Assembly (NCBI GenBank): GCA_034190085.1
Contig: JAXHTS010000015.1
Location: forward strand, 57,448 to 121,447
From: Spirochaetota bacterium
GTDB lineage: Bacteria; Spirochaetota; UBA4802; JAFGDQ01
Reading direction: 5' to 3'
DNA: 64,000 nucleotides
Both the position numbers and the translations under genes were made by a program. The notes beneath the pieces were generated by a model that ran no database searches, was not told the DNA's origin, and worked only from the letters and a program-made list of their open reading frames with translations. Positions within the stretch are counted from its first letter, which is position 1, and each line of letters starts with the position of its first letter. Positions 52,939 to 62,191 of the stretch are shown here, in pieces.

Positions 52939-53343
52939 ATGGATTATTTTGATGGATTTATCGCAGCAATAGCAAGTGAGTTTAAGATCAAATTTCATAA
53001 GGATAAGGACGATACATATATCACTAATATCGAGTTTGATAATAATAGGACACAGGAGGTATTGATAACCCTTTCTAAAGATGAGTCGGGTGATAGAATT
53101 ATTAACTACTTTTCTGTTATAGCAAGGTTAAAGAGGGACTCATTTGAACTGTATAAATATTCCCTAAAGCTAAATTCAACCTTTGACTATGGAGCGATGG
53201 CACTATTAGATGAGACGCTAATCTTAAGGGACTCAATTCTATTAAACCATTGTGATCCTCAACAGTTTATGAAAACCTTAACCTATATTGCAGCAAAGGC
53301 AGATGAGCTTGAGGAATTATTCACAAAGAAAAATCTATATTAA
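52939..53343 (+). CDS. YbjN / CesT-like small protein
   Basis: 134 aa. Alternating strands and two helices: NRTQEVLITLSKDESGDRII, FELYKYSLKLNSTFDYGAMA, FMKTLTYIAAKADELEELFT. This pattern is close to the chaperone-like fold of YbjN and type III secretion chaperones (sequence around FDYGAMALLDETLILRDSI). In that superfamily such proteins bind one partner; the upstream helical protein is the natural candidate. The fold is inferred from pattern only. Confidence 0.55.
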   Translation: MDYFDGFIAAIASEFKIKFHKDKDDTYITNIEFDNNRTQEVLITLSKDESGDRIINYFSVIARLKRDSFELYKYSLKLNSTFDYGAMALLDETLILRDSILLNHCDPQQFMKTLTYIAAKADELEELFTKKNLY

Positions 53344-53347
53344 TGTA

Positions 53348-53872
53348 TTATTTTTTGATTAAACCTGTTAGATTTTTTTCTATTTTCTTTGACATTTTTC
53401 GTATAATGTGAAAATTTTCGACATCATCTACATGAAGGTAGACTACCATGTTTTCCTTAGTGACTACAATTGATCTATCTTTATTGAATTCAACAAACTC
53501 TGCTAGTTTTTCAATTTCGACTTTAGCTGAAGCGCGGTCTCTAAATTGAATTATATAACAGACTATGTCATCCCCATGAGGTGTTTCTTTCTTTGCCATG
53601 ATTGTCATATGGATTTTCGATATTTTTTTATAATCGCCTTGAGGGTATATCTTGTCCGTTAGTTTTTTAATTGCGTTTTTATCCATAGCCCATGGGTTTT
53701 CTTTAAGGATCTTCCTGGCATAATCGGGTATTATCCCATACATAAAGCCATTGGGGATATCGCTTTCAGTGGGTTTAATCTTGTCAATAATGTCATTCCC
53801 GAGGTTTGCCATGATTGGTGATAGGGTGATAAATAATAATGACACGACGAAACAAATTGCTATTTTTTTCAT
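53348..53872 (-). CDS. Exported protein of unknown function
   Basis: 174 aa, leftward. Signal peptide IAICFVVSLLFITLSPIMA. The mature protein has DYARKILKENPWAMDKNAIK, IHMTIMAKKETPHGDDIVCY and a C-terminal helix. One cysteine. I know no family. It converges with the YbjN-like gene with a four-base gap. Confidence 0.7.
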   Translation of the reverse strand: MKKIAICFVVSLLFITLSPIMANLGNDIIDKIKPTESDIPNGFMYGIIPDYARKILKENPWAMDKNAIKKLTDKIYPQGDYKKISKIHMTIMAKKETPHGDDIVCYIIQFRDRASAKVEIEKLAEFVEFNKDRSIVVTKENMVVYLHVDDVENFHIIRKMSKKIEKNLTGLIKK

Positions 53873-54288
53873 GTAAGCTTCTCCTGTAATTATTGGTTTT
53901 TCCCATATCTAAAACAATATATTTTACTGATTTTCTTATCGGCACAATGATTTAATAAAAGTAATACAAAAACACAATCTTTATGGAAATCCTACACCCA
54001 AGCTAAGAGTGTTTCAACTGCATTAGAGATGTACAATGTTTTTTGTGACATAATATTATTAATTGATTGACTGAAATGTCAGGACATGTATAAAGATATT
54101 CAGCTTTCATAAAATCGGTTTCAATTCAGAAGAAAAGAATATGCTAACATCCTCCCCAATGGTTGAGATGAAGGAATTTAGGTCCTCGAAGTGTGCGTCC
54201 TTTATTAATTTTTTTCTACTATAATATAAACATATCAATTAGCAGATGATCAGAAACCTTTAACAATTAAGAACCTGGAGCAAAAATA
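53873..54288. other. Intergenic stretch upstream of nrdD
   Basis: About 415 bases between divergent genes. I looked for paired NrdR boxes and found none convincing. No gene. Confidence 0.4.
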
Positions 54289-56355
54289 ATGGAAGAGAGT
54301 ATAACCCAGCTTAAACATATTCGAAAGAGAGATGGGAGGGTTGTTTCCTTCGATTCTGAGAAAATAACCTCAGCTATCTATAAAGCTGTAAAAGCAGTAG
54401 GCGGAAGCGATAGGGAGTCAGCACAAATGGTTTCCGCATCAGTAGTCGGCATCCTTGAGGTGATCTATAAAGACGAGAGGATTCCAACTGTTGAAGAGGT
54501 TCAGGATCTCGTAGAAAAGATATTGATTGAAAGAGGACATGCCAAGGTTGCCAAGGCATACATTCTTTATCGAGAACAGCATAGAAAGATAAGGGAAGGG
54601 AAGGAACTTCTCGATGAAGGGATGAAGCTTGTTGAGGAGTATCTCGATCGAACCGATTGGCGCGTAAATGAAAATAGCAATATGAGCTATTCCCTACAAG
54701 GGCTGAACAACCACATAGCCTCAGCAATAACCGCAAAATATTGGTTAGAAAAGATATATCCCCCAGAGATTAGACAGGCGCACATTAACTGCGATTTTCA
54801 TATTCACGATCTTGGTCTGCTCTCAGCATATTGCGTAGGGTGGGACTTAAAGGATCTTCTGATTAGAGGATTTGGAGGGGTTAAGGGCAAAGTGGAAAGC
54901 AGACCGGCTAAGCATTTCCGAAGCGCTCTTGGGCAGATCGTTAATTTCTTTTATACTCTTCAAGGTGAATCAGCGGGTGCACAAGCTTTCGCAAATCTGG
55001 ATACATATTTAGCTCCCTATATTAGATATGACAACCTTTCATACAGAGAGATTAAGCAGTGTCTTCAGGAGTTTATTTTCAATATGAATATTCCTACAAG
55101 GGTGGGATTTCAGACACCCTTTACAAATGTAACACTTGACGTCAATATACCCTCAAATATAGCAGAGGATTATGTTATTGTGGGTGGAAAGATGAAAAAT
55201 TTGAAATATTCTGAATTTCAGGAGGAGTCGAATCTATTCAATCAGGCCTTTATAGAATGCCTCTTAGAGGGTGATGCAAAACATAGAATATTCACTTTTC
55301 CAATTCCAACCTACAACATAACGAAAAATTTTGATTTTGATAATCCATCATTGGAAAAGCTTTGGGAATTGACCGCAAAATATGGAACTCCCTATTTTGC
55401 CAACTTTGTAAACTCAGATATGGATCCGGAGGATGCAAGGTCTATGTGCTGCAGATTGAGACTCGATAACAGAGAACTAAGAAAGAGGGGGGGCGGATTG
55501 TTTGGGGCTAATCCACTCACCGGAAGCATCGGTGTAGTTACAATAAACATGCCTAGCTTAGCATATCAGTCAACGAGTGAGGATGATTTTCTAAACAGAT
55601 TGTCAAGCATTATGGATTTGGCTAAGGATGCACTTGAGATTAAGAGAAAGGTTTTAGAGAACTTCTCCATGAATAATCTGTATCCGTATACAAAATATTA
55701 TCTTATGGATATTTTTCAAAGGACGGGTAAATATTGGATTAATCATTTCTCCACAATTGGACTTATTGGCATGAATGAAGCATGCCTGAATCTCATGAAT
55801 AAGGATATATCGACAAAAGAAGGAAAGGAGTTCTCTGTGATGGCTCTTCAATATATGAGGGAGCGAATAATGGACTATCAGAGGGAGACTGGCAATCTAT
55901 ATAATCTTGAGGCCACACCGGCTGAAGGTGTAAGTTATAGATTAGCAAAACATGACAAAACCGCCTTTCCTAATATAATTACCTCAGGGGTGGATGAGCC
56001 ATATTACACAAACTCAGTCCATCTTCCAGTCGGGGTTACTGATGATATCTTTGACCTTCTCGATTATCAAAATGATCTGCAATCCCTCTTTACAGGTGGC
56101 ACGGTGGTTCACTGCTTCATTGGTGAGAAGATTGATGATCCTCAACTTGTAAAGGTCCTAATAAAGAGAATTTCGCAGAATTACACAATACCCTATTTCA
56201 CAATAACGCCGACCTTTAGCATCTGTCCGATTCATGGTTACATTCCTGGATCTCACAAATATTGTCCTTATGAGCATACCCGGGAAGAACTAGATCTATA
56301 TGGAATTGAGGTTATAACAGAGGAATTTGATTTTGATGGCAAATTAGCAATGTAA
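54289..56355 (+). CDS. nrdD: Anaerobic ribonucleoside-triphosphate reductase, main part (without glycyl-radical segment)
   Basis: 688 aa. N-terminal ATP-cone (HIRKRDGRVVSFDSEKITSA to about residue 95), then the class III barrel: FHIHDLGLLSAYCVGWDLKD, FFYTLQGESAGAQAFANLDT, DARSMCCRLRLDNRELRKRG then GGLFGANPLTGSIGVVTIN, and EATPAEGVSYRLAKHDK. Near the end the zinc site reads SICPIHGYIPGSHKYCPYEH then T: two cysteines are kept, but the usual last Cys is not. The protein stops before the glycyl-radical segment, which a separate gene encodes 24 bases downstream in the same frame. The enzyme makes deoxynucleotides without oxygen. ATG has GGAG upstream. Confidence 0.93.
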   Translation: MEESITQLKHIRKRDGRVVSFDSEKITSAIYKAVKAVGGSDRESAQMVSASVVGILEVIYKDERIPTVEEVQDLVEKILIERGHAKVAKAYILYREQHRKIREGKELLDEGMKLVEEYLDRTDWRVNENSNMSYSLQGLNNHIASAITAKYWLEKIYPPEIRQAHINCDFHIHDLGLLSAYCVGWDLKDLLIRGFGGVKGKVESRPAKHFRSALGQIVNFFYTLQGESAGAQAFANLDTYLAPYIRYDNLSYREIKQCLQEFIFNMNIPTRVGFQTPFTNVTLDVNIPSNIAEDYVIVGGKMKNLKYSEFQEESNLFNQAFIECLLEGDAKHRIFTFPIPTYNITKNFDFDNPSLEKLWELTAKYGTPYFANFVNSDMDPEDARSMCCRLRLDNRELRKRGGGLFGANPLTGSIGVVTINMPSLAYQSTSEDDFLNRLSSIMDLAKDALEIKRKVLENFSMNNLYPYTKYYLMDIFQRTGKYWINHFSTIGLIGMNEACLNLMNKDISTKEGKEFSVMALQYMRERIMDYQRETGNLYNLEATPAEGVSYRLAKHDKTAFPNIITSGVDEPYYTNSVHLPVGVTDDIFDLLDYQNDLQSLFTGGTVVHCFIGEKIDDPQLVKVLIKRISQNYTIPYFTITPTFSICPIHGYIPGSHKYCPYEHTREELDLYGIEVITEEFDFDGKLAM

Positions 56356-56379
56356 TATGTTTTTATAAAGGAGTAAAGG

Positions 56380-56565
56380 ATGAAGAAGGGAAAAAAGATC
56401 CCAGTTGAGGTGTATTCCAGGGTTGTGGGATACTACAGGCCTATCAATCAATGGAATAAAGGGAAACAGGAAGAGTTTTATGAGAGAAAGGAACTAAAGT
56501 TGAAGGGATCGAAAACTACACATCTCTATGAATATAAAGGGAATTCTCAAAACATCTCTGATTGA
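56380..56565 (+). CDS. Detached glycyl-radical peptide of NrdD
   Basis: 61 aa. IPVEVYSRVVGYYRPINQWN then KGKQEEFYER is the C-terminal glycyl-radical segment of class III reductases, with the radical glycine at residue 17. It has its own ribosome site (AAAGGAG) 8 bases before the ATG. The linking sequence in the same frame as nrdD contains two stop codons. So NrdD is made as two chains. The nrdG start lies within its end (38 bases overlap). It would need to dock into the main barrel to place the radical by the active cysteine. Confidence 0.9.
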   Translation: MKKGKKIPVEVYSRVVGYYRPINQWNKGKQEEFYERKELKLKGSKTTHLYEYKGNSQNISD

Positions 56566-57223
56566 TTACCCCGGAAAGATATGTTCTGTTTTATTTACAG
56601 GGGGATGCAATCTGAGGTGCTGCTATTGTCACAACCCTGAACTTGCGAAGGATAGCAAAAGTCTTCAGATTTATAAAGAGGAAGATGTTTTATGCTTTCT
56701 TAAAAAAAGACGCGGTTTGATAGATGGAGTCGTGCTAACAGGAGGCGAGCCAACTCTGCAAAATAAGATTGATACATTTATCGAATCTGTAAAGAAGATA
56801 CCCCTATCCATAAAGGTTGATACCAATGGTCTTAGACCTGAGGTTATTGAAAGACTTCTGAGCAAAAACCTCATAGATTATATTGCCATTGATGTAAAAA
56901 CGTCACCAGAAAAATATGAGCTTGTAACCAGCAAGCGAGTTGATTTTTCTAAAATAAAAGCTACTATTCAGATCGTTAAAGAATCAGGTTTAGACTTTGA
57001 ACTAAGAACAACCTGTGTCCCGGACCTAGTGACAATAGATGATTTCAAGATCATTAAGAGGGAGATTGGCTCGGTTAATAAGTATTATCTTCAACAATTT
57101 ACAAACAGAAAAACGCTTGATTCTTCTTTACAAGAATACAAACCCTATCCCTCTTCGATTATATATGAATTCAAGAGAATCGTTCATTCCTTTGCGCAAA
57201 TTTGTGAGATTAGGGGAATATAG
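56528..57223 (+). CDS. nrdG: Anaerobic ribonucleotide reductase activating enzyme
   Basis: 231 aa, radical SAM. TGGCNLRCCYCHNPEL has the 4Fe-4S cysteines (Cys27, Cys31, Cys34). GVVLTGGEPTLQ is the SAM-binding GGE motif; IKVDTNGLRPEVIE follows. It makes the glycyl radical on the small peptide encoded immediately upstream. ATG 56528 overlaps the end of that gene, giving an nrdD-peptide-nrdG operon. Confidence 0.92.
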   Translation: MNIKGILKTSLIDYPGKICSVLFTGGCNLRCCYCHNPELAKDSKSLQIYKEEDVLCFLKKRRGLIDGVVLTGGEPTLQNKIDTFIESVKKIPLSIKVDTNGLRPEVIERLLSKNLIDYIAIDVKTSPEKYELVTSKRVDFSKIKATIQIVKESGLDFELRTTCVPDLVTIDDFKIIKREIGSVNKYYLQQFTNRKTLDSSLQEYKPYPSSIIYEFKRIVHSFAQICEIRGI

Positions 57224-57285
57224 ATGTTCATTTGATATTAACATAATCATATTGGAAAAATATGATATACATACCCCCCGCATCT

Positions 57286-57310
57286 TCTACCATTAAGGTA
57301 GAGTCTGTTT
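57286..57310 (+). terminator. Weak hairpin after nrdG
   Basis: TCTACC, loop ATTAA, GGTAGA, followed by GTCTGTTTT. A short stem with an interrupted T-tract, about 60 bases after the nrdG stop. Confidence 0.35.
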
Positions 57311-57448
57311 TATAAACATGAGTAAATAGGCCTGCAATAATAAGCATCAGCATGTAAGTTTGTTATGTTATTACATTAGACCTTGTTATGATTTCGACTG
57401 GCAAAGGCAGTTGACTAAATTGTATAGAAATAAAAGAGAACAATAGAC

Positions 57449-58636
57449 ATGGGAAAAGGGAACAATAAAGATTTAAGAATATTAATTATTAACTATGAAT
57501 TTCCACCGTTGGGAGGTGGGGGTGGTATAGCGTCTAGCGATCTTGCAAAAGAATGGAGAAAATTGGCAAGGATTGACGTGCTAACCTCTTCTTTTAAAAG
57601 ATTAAAACCATTCGAGGTTAGGGATGAAATAAGCATCTACAGGGCAAAAACCTTTTTCAGAAAGTCAAAAGATGCAGCAACATTTATATCAATGCTATCA
57701 TTTCTTCCGAGCGCCCTTATCATAGGGATGCGCCTTTTCAGAAAAAACAGATATAATATTATTAATACACATTTTGCTGTTCCATCAGGCCCTGTTGGTT
57801 ATCTGCTCGGGAAGTTGTTTCATACACCAAATGTGCTTTCACTTCACGGCGGGGATATATATGATCCAAGCAAAAGCATGTCTCCTCATAGGAATGTTTT
57901 TTTCAGAATAATCGTAAGATTTATTTTAAATCGTGCAGATGAAATTATAGCTCAATCGAGTAACACAAAACTGAATGCGATCAAGTATTATAAACCCTGG
58001 AAGGAGATTAAGATTGTTCCCCTTGCTTACCATCCGACAGAAATACCAGTTATTACCAGGAAAGAGATGAAGATAAAATCAGATGAGTTCATTCTCATTA
58101 CAATAGGAAGACTAGTTAAAAGAAAGGCGATGGACGTTATTATTAATGCTATAAGCATGATACCAGATGATAGGATACAATTATTTATAGTAGGTGATGG
58201 ACCTGATAGGATAAATCTGGAGAATCTCGTAAAAAATCTAAAACTTGAAAAAAGAATTCACTTTTTAGGGTATCTATCGGATGAGGAAAAGTATAAATAT
58301 CTTTCAGTATCAGATATTTTTATTTTGCCATCAATGCATGAGGGATTTGGTATCGTCTATATGGAGGCTATGTACTGTGGACTACCTATAGTGTGCACAA
58401 ATCATGGAGGCCAGACTGATTTTTTAATTAATGGAGAAAATGCCATTCTTATAGATGTTGGAGATATTAAGGCCTGCTCTGAGGCTATTCTGAAATTCTA
58501 CAAAGATAAAGAGTTTTATGATAATTGTTCTGAAAACAATTCCAAAAAGATTATTGACTTTTATGCTGAACCGATAGCTATGCGTTATATTGAAATATTC
58601 AGGGATCTATTATCTGGAGAAACAATTGGAAGGTAG
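57449..58636 (+). CDS. GT4 family glycosyltransferase
   Basis: 395 aa. ILIINYEFPPLGGGGGIASS then DLAKEWRK starts the acceptor domain. FAVPSGPVGYLLGKLFHTPN, VLSLHGGDIYDPSK, and EIIAQSSNTKLNAIKYYKPW follow. The donor domain has ITIGRLVKRKAMDVIINAIS, FIVGDGPDRINLENLVKNLK and DIFILPSMHEGFGIVYMEAM with the E-x7-E motif. Probably makes an envelope glycan or glycolipid. No membrane anchor. Its end overlaps the regulator gene by 11 bases. Confidence 0.9.
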   Translation: MGKGNNKDLRILIINYEFPPLGGGGGIASSDLAKEWRKLARIDVLTSSFKRLKPFEVRDEISIYRAKTFFRKSKDAATFISMLSFLPSALIIGMRLFRKNRYNIINTHFAVPSGPVGYLLGKLFHTPNVLSLHGGDIYDPSKSMSPHRNVFFRIIVRFILNRADEIIAQSSNTKLNAIKYYKPWKEIKIVPLAYHPTEIPVITRKEMKIKSDEFILITIGRLVKRKAMDVIINAISMIPDDRIQLFIVGDGPDRINLENLVKNLKLEKRIHFLGYLSDEEKYKYLSVSDIFILPSMHEGFGIVYMEAMYCGLPIVCTNHGGQTDFLINGENAILIDVGDIKACSEAILKFYKDKEFYDNCSENNSKKIIDFYAEPIAMRYIEIFRDLLSGETIGR

Positions 58637-59285
58637 CATCGGATTATTATCGAATAATTCAGAAATAATTGAAGAGTTCAAGGTAAATATCCCAAGCTTT
58701 AGGCTTAGGAATTATAGGTCAGTAGACTCTATTAATCCAGGTGAGATTATAATTCTTGCTGTTGATGTTGACTTTTTTGATTCAAGGGATGTTATTCAAT
58801 TTTATCTTTCCAGGATTAGAAAGAAGCTTCAAATAATACCGGTTTTACTCATATTAAGGATTAAGTTTCTTTCTAATATTGATATAGAATGGTTTTTTGA
58901 AGAGTTTATTCTATATCCATTCAGGAAGGGTGAGTTGTTAGTGCGGCTCAATAGATTTATCAGAGAAAGTAGTTCTTTTGATAATGAAAATATTATATCT
59001 ATAGGGAGCATTAAAATTAATTTAAAGGAGTATTCGGTTTATTTACGAAATATCAAACTTGAACTTACATTCAAGGAATTTGAGCTTCTTCGCTATCTTG
59101 TTCAGAATACGGGGGTTGTATATTCACGAAAGGAACTCCTTGGCAAGATATGGGGCACAGAGTATGTTGGCGGCACTAGAACGGTGGATGTTCATATTCG
59201 ACGACTTCGTGTTAAACTGGGAAATGAATTTAACTCGATTATTGAAACTGTAAGAAATGTCGGCTACAGGTGTAGAGAGTTTTAG
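58626..59285 (+). CDS. OmpR-type winged-helix regulator with degenerate receiver domain
   Basis: 219 aa from TTG 58626, favoured by GGAG eight bases before it inside the glycosyltransferase gene; an ATG at 58590 would overlap by 47 bases. Residues 1-115 look like a receiver (ILAVDVDFFDSRDVIQFYLS, IPVLLILRIKFLSN, LYPFRKGELLVRLNRFIRE), but the phospho-acceptor Asp and conserved Lys are not where expected. Residues 125-219 are a standard DNA-binding wing: IKLELTFKEFELLRYLVQNT, KELLGKIWGTEYVGGTRTVD then VHIRRLRVKLG, RNVGYRCREF. No kinase gene is adjacent. It may act without phosphorylation. A terminator follows. Confidence 0.82.
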   Translation: MEGSIGLLSNNSEIIEEFKVNIPSFRLRNYRSVDSINPGEIIILAVDVDFFDSRDVIQFYLSRIRKKLQIIPVLLILRIKFLSNIDIEWFFEEFILYPFRKGELLVRLNRFIRESSSFDNENIISIGSIKINLKEYSVYLRNIKLELTFKEFELLRYLVQNTGVVYSRKELLGKIWGTEYVGGTRTVDVHIRRLRVKLGNEFNSIIETVRNVGYRCREF

Positions 59286-59331
59286 TATCTATTGGTCATC
59301 ACCATTAGCCAATTGTGAGGTAATGAGATCC

Positions 59332-59359
59332 CCTCTCTCTTCGAGTGAGAGGTTTTTTT
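59332..59359 (+). terminator. Intrinsic terminator after the regulator gene
   Basis: CCTCTC ... GAGAGG stem around TCTTCGAGT, then seven T. About 50 bases after the regulator stop and just ahead of the 3' end of the convergent gene. Confidence 0.75.
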
Positions 59360-59387
59360 CTGTAACATGGTAATGTTTTAAAACGAC

Positions 59388-60632
59388 CTATACATCCTTC
59401 ATTATTAATAATATTTTTTCTACAGATTTTTCAGTCGCTTCATCAACAATAAAGGTATATCCATTGTATTCAATTCTATCGCCTTTTCCAGGTATCTTCC
59501 CGGAAAAATAATTTATGAAACCCGCAATTGTTTCAAATCCCTTTTTATCAATATCAATACCGAACACTTTCTGGAAGTAATCGATATCCAGGCTTCCGCT
59601 TAATATATATTTCTTATCACTAATCTTCTTTATTAATTCTTCATCAGGGTGGTCCCTTGTCTGAATCTCCCCAACAATCTCTTCGGCAATATCCTCCTTC
59701 GTAACCAAACCTTCAACCGCACCAAATTCATTAACCACAAAAGCCAGGTGTGTTTTACTCTCAAGTATCTCAGGAAGCAGCTCAGATATTCTCTTTGTGG
59801 CTGGTATATAAAATGGCTTTTTTAGTATATCATCAATTTTTTCTATGTTTTTTTTGTGCAATATATCCCTGTAATGAACATATCCGATAATATTATCCAC
59901 TCTTTTATCATAAACGGGTATCCTAGAAAATCGGGTTTTCTCCACTAAGGAAACCAGCTGTCTAATACTCTTCCTCTTCTCAATAGATACAATGTCTATT
60001 GTAGGAGTCATTACCTCTTCAGCGGTTATCTTTTTAAAGGAAAGGATCTCTGACACAAAGGCTTGATGATCATTGGTTATTATCCCCTCCCTCTCCCCCA
60101 GTTTGAATAATAGACCTATTTCATCCCTTGAGCCAATGATAGAGGATCTTGACTTATCAAGATTAAATATCTGTTGTAATCTTTTGGAGAAGAATAATGA
60201 AGTTGAAACAGCGGGTTTTAGAATTATAATCAATATTGAGATTAAATAGGATAAAGTCATTAAATAGGATTCCGCTTTTGATCGTGCAACTATTTTTGGA
60301 ACAATCTCGCAGAAGATTAGAAAAATGATGGTCTGAATAGTCGTTATTATAAACAGCTCATATTCACCAAACAGGAATGACTTCGTCGCAATAAATGTAA
60401 TAAAGGATGTAGCCGAGATATTTGAGATATTATTGCCAATGAGTATCATTCCAAGGGCTTCATCTTTATTCTTAAGAATATTTAAGGCCCTCTCCGCTTT
60501 CCTATCACCCTTTTGTGAAATGGTATTCAACTTGATGCTATTTGCAGAGATAATTGATGTTTCAGCCCCGGAAAAGAAGGCTGAACATAATATTAAGATA
60601 AAGATTAATATCTCATATAAAAGGTTTTCCAT
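59388..60632 (-). CDS. CNNM/CorC family transmembrane protein with CBS domains
   Basis: 414 aa. DUF21 membrane domain (residues 1-170): ILIFILILCSAFFSGAETSI, GMILIGNNISNISATSFITF, FLIFCEIVPKIVARS. CBS pair: MTPTIDIVSIEKRKSIRQLV, IPVYDKRVDNIIGYVHYRDI, FVVNEFGAVEGLVTKEDIAE. C-terminal CorC_HlyC domain: YFQKVFGIDIDKKGFETIAG then FINYFSGKIPGKGD. Family members include divalent-cation (Mg or Co) efflux proteins and MpfA; older annotation is hemolysin-like. A paralogue with the same layout lies 83 bases upstream, so they probably form one operon. Confidence 0.92.
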   Translation of the reverse strand: MENLLYEILIFILILCSAFFSGAETSIISANSIKLNTISQKGDRKAERALNILKNKDEALGMILIGNNISNISATSFITFIATKSFLFGEYELFIITTIQTIIFLIFCEIVPKIVARSKAESYLMTLSYLISILIIILKPAVSTSLFFSKRLQQIFNLDKSRSSIIGSRDEIGLLFKLGEREGIITNDHQAFVSEILSFKKITAEEVMTPTIDIVSIEKRKSIRQLVSLVEKTRFSRIPVYDKRVDNIIGYVHYRDILHKKNIEKIDDILKKPFYIPATKRISELLPEILESKTHLAFVVNEFGAVEGLVTKEDIAEEIVGEIQTRDHPDEELIKKISDKKYILSGSLDIDYFQKVFGIDIDKKGFETIAGFINYFSGKIPGKGDRIEYNGYTFIVDEATEKSVEKILLIMKDV

Positions 60633-60715
60633 AATAATCAGTAAGCCTCTATTTGAAGAGAATTAGCGATGCATTCCAAGCTCTTAGTGAAAAATATTCT
60701 TTATCCAGTTAATAT

Positions 60716-61972
60716 TCACCCTCTCTCCCTGGGAATTAATTCTATAGATTCAATCCTATTCTTTTTTATATTTCTTATTTTAAAGACATGTCTCTCTGTT
60801 ATAAGCTTTTCTTTTCTCTTGGGGAAGTATCCAAGCTTTTCAATTATATAGCCTCCAATAGTTTCTGAATCTGTGCTTTCAATATTATCACTAAAACTAA
60901 AATTAAAATCATCAATCTGCATATCGCCGGAGATAATGCAGGTCTCATCATCTAGTTGTCTTATATCTGATTTCCTTGCCTTATCTCCTAATGTAAAGTC
61001 CCTTCCCATCAACTCCGATATAATAGACGAAAGGGTCACTACACCAGCCGTTCCACCATATTCATCTATAACAATTGCGATCTGAATCTTTTTCATTAGA
61101 AACTCCTTTAATAGCTCGCCCAACTCTTTTGACGCAGGATAGTGATATATATTATGAATAAGCTTGTTAATATTCTTCGCCTTTTTATAACCCCTTACAT
61201 AAGGAACAAGCTCTCTGGAATCCAATACTCCTACAATATTATCGCGATCCTCCTTGAAAACCGGAGCTCTGACAACACCGGCTTCAAGAAAGATTTTTAC
61301 AGCCTCTTCGATGGTCGCATTAAATGGAATAAAAACAGCTATATTTCTTGGTATCATCACATTCAGGGCGTCTTTTTTTGAGAAGCGGAGAACATTTTGT
61401 ATAAAGGTAAATTCCTCCTTGCTTATCACTCTTCTCATCTCACCAATCCTTATCGCCATATCCAATTCTTCTTCTGTGATCATTTTTTCTTTTTCCAATT
61501 CAAGGTTGAGCATCTTTATTATGCCATTGGTTATTACAAGTAATAATTCTCGTAGAGGCATAAGTATTTTGTGAAAACCGTTTAGAATTGGTATTGCCAT
61601 TTTGGAGAGTGATTCATAATTATTCATAGAGATGATTTTTGGTGAAATTTCACAAAAAATGATCACAATTATGGAAACTATTGCAATGGAAATAAAATGG
61701 CCGTACCCGCTCCATACATTTAATAGCAATTTTGTGGATATCGCTGAGAGAACGATATTAACAAAGAGATTTCCTACCAGAATGGTAATTAATATTTTTT
61801 CAGGGGCGCTCATTATTCCTGAAAGGATTCTCTCCCTCTTGCTAAGGGATATGGAGAATTTATGAAGGTTGGACTTGGTTAGAGAGAATAAAGCTGTTTC
61901 TGAACCAGAAAAGAATGCAGATAATAGTGTGAATATAATAAGAATTATGAGATCAAATAAATTACTATCCAT
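60716..61972 (-). CDS. CNNM/CorC family transmembrane protein with CBS domains (second copy)
   Basis: 418 aa, same layout as the next leftward gene: DUF21 (LIILIIFTLLSAFFSGSETA, ILITILVGNLFVNIVLSAIS, IIFCEISPKIISMNN), a CBS pair (IPRNIAVFIPFNATIEEAVK, FKEDRDNIVGVLDSRELVPY, VIDEYGGTAGVVTLSSIISE) and a CorC_HlyC tail (SETIGGYIIEKLGYFPKRKE). The two share order and motifs but differ widely in sequence, so an old duplication. Paired copies are common in spirochaetes and clostridia. The cation is unknown. Confidence 0.92.
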   Translation of the reverse strand: MDSNLFDLIILIIFTLLSAFFSGSETALFSLTKSNLHKFSISLSKRERILSGIMSAPEKILITILVGNLFVNIVLSAISTKLLLNVWSGYGHFISIAIVSIIVIIFCEISPKIISMNNYESLSKMAIPILNGFHKILMPLRELLLVITNGIIKMLNLELEKEKMITEEELDMAIRIGEMRRVISKEEFTFIQNVLRFSKKDALNVMIPRNIAVFIPFNATIEEAVKIFLEAGVVRAPVFKEDRDNIVGVLDSRELVPYVRGYKKAKNINKLIHNIYHYPASKELGELLKEFLMKKIQIAIVIDEYGGTAGVVTLSSIISELMGRDFTLGDKARKSDIRQLDDETCIISGDMQIDDFNFSFSDNIESTDSETIGGYIIEKLGYFPKRKEKLITERHVFKIRNIKKNRIESIELIPRERG

Positions 61973-62191
61973 ATAGTTAGTAATAATATTTTGAGATATA
62001 CTCCAACATCTGATTAGATTCGACCATGTTCTTCCTCAAAAAGCATCATCCCTATTGATGCTGTTTCAGGTTGATAAATATACATTAACTTGTGTAGCTT
62101 TATGCCAAATTTAAGTGTAATAGGCATAAGACTAAGGTATTCTTTATTTAGAGATCGGATTTGATGGCTGCAAGGCTTATTATAATATTAA

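Noticed and set aside
54000..54288. NrdR box pair upstream of nrdD
   Set aside because: ACAATGTTTTTTGTGACA-like sequence is only loosely similar and not paired at the usual spacing.
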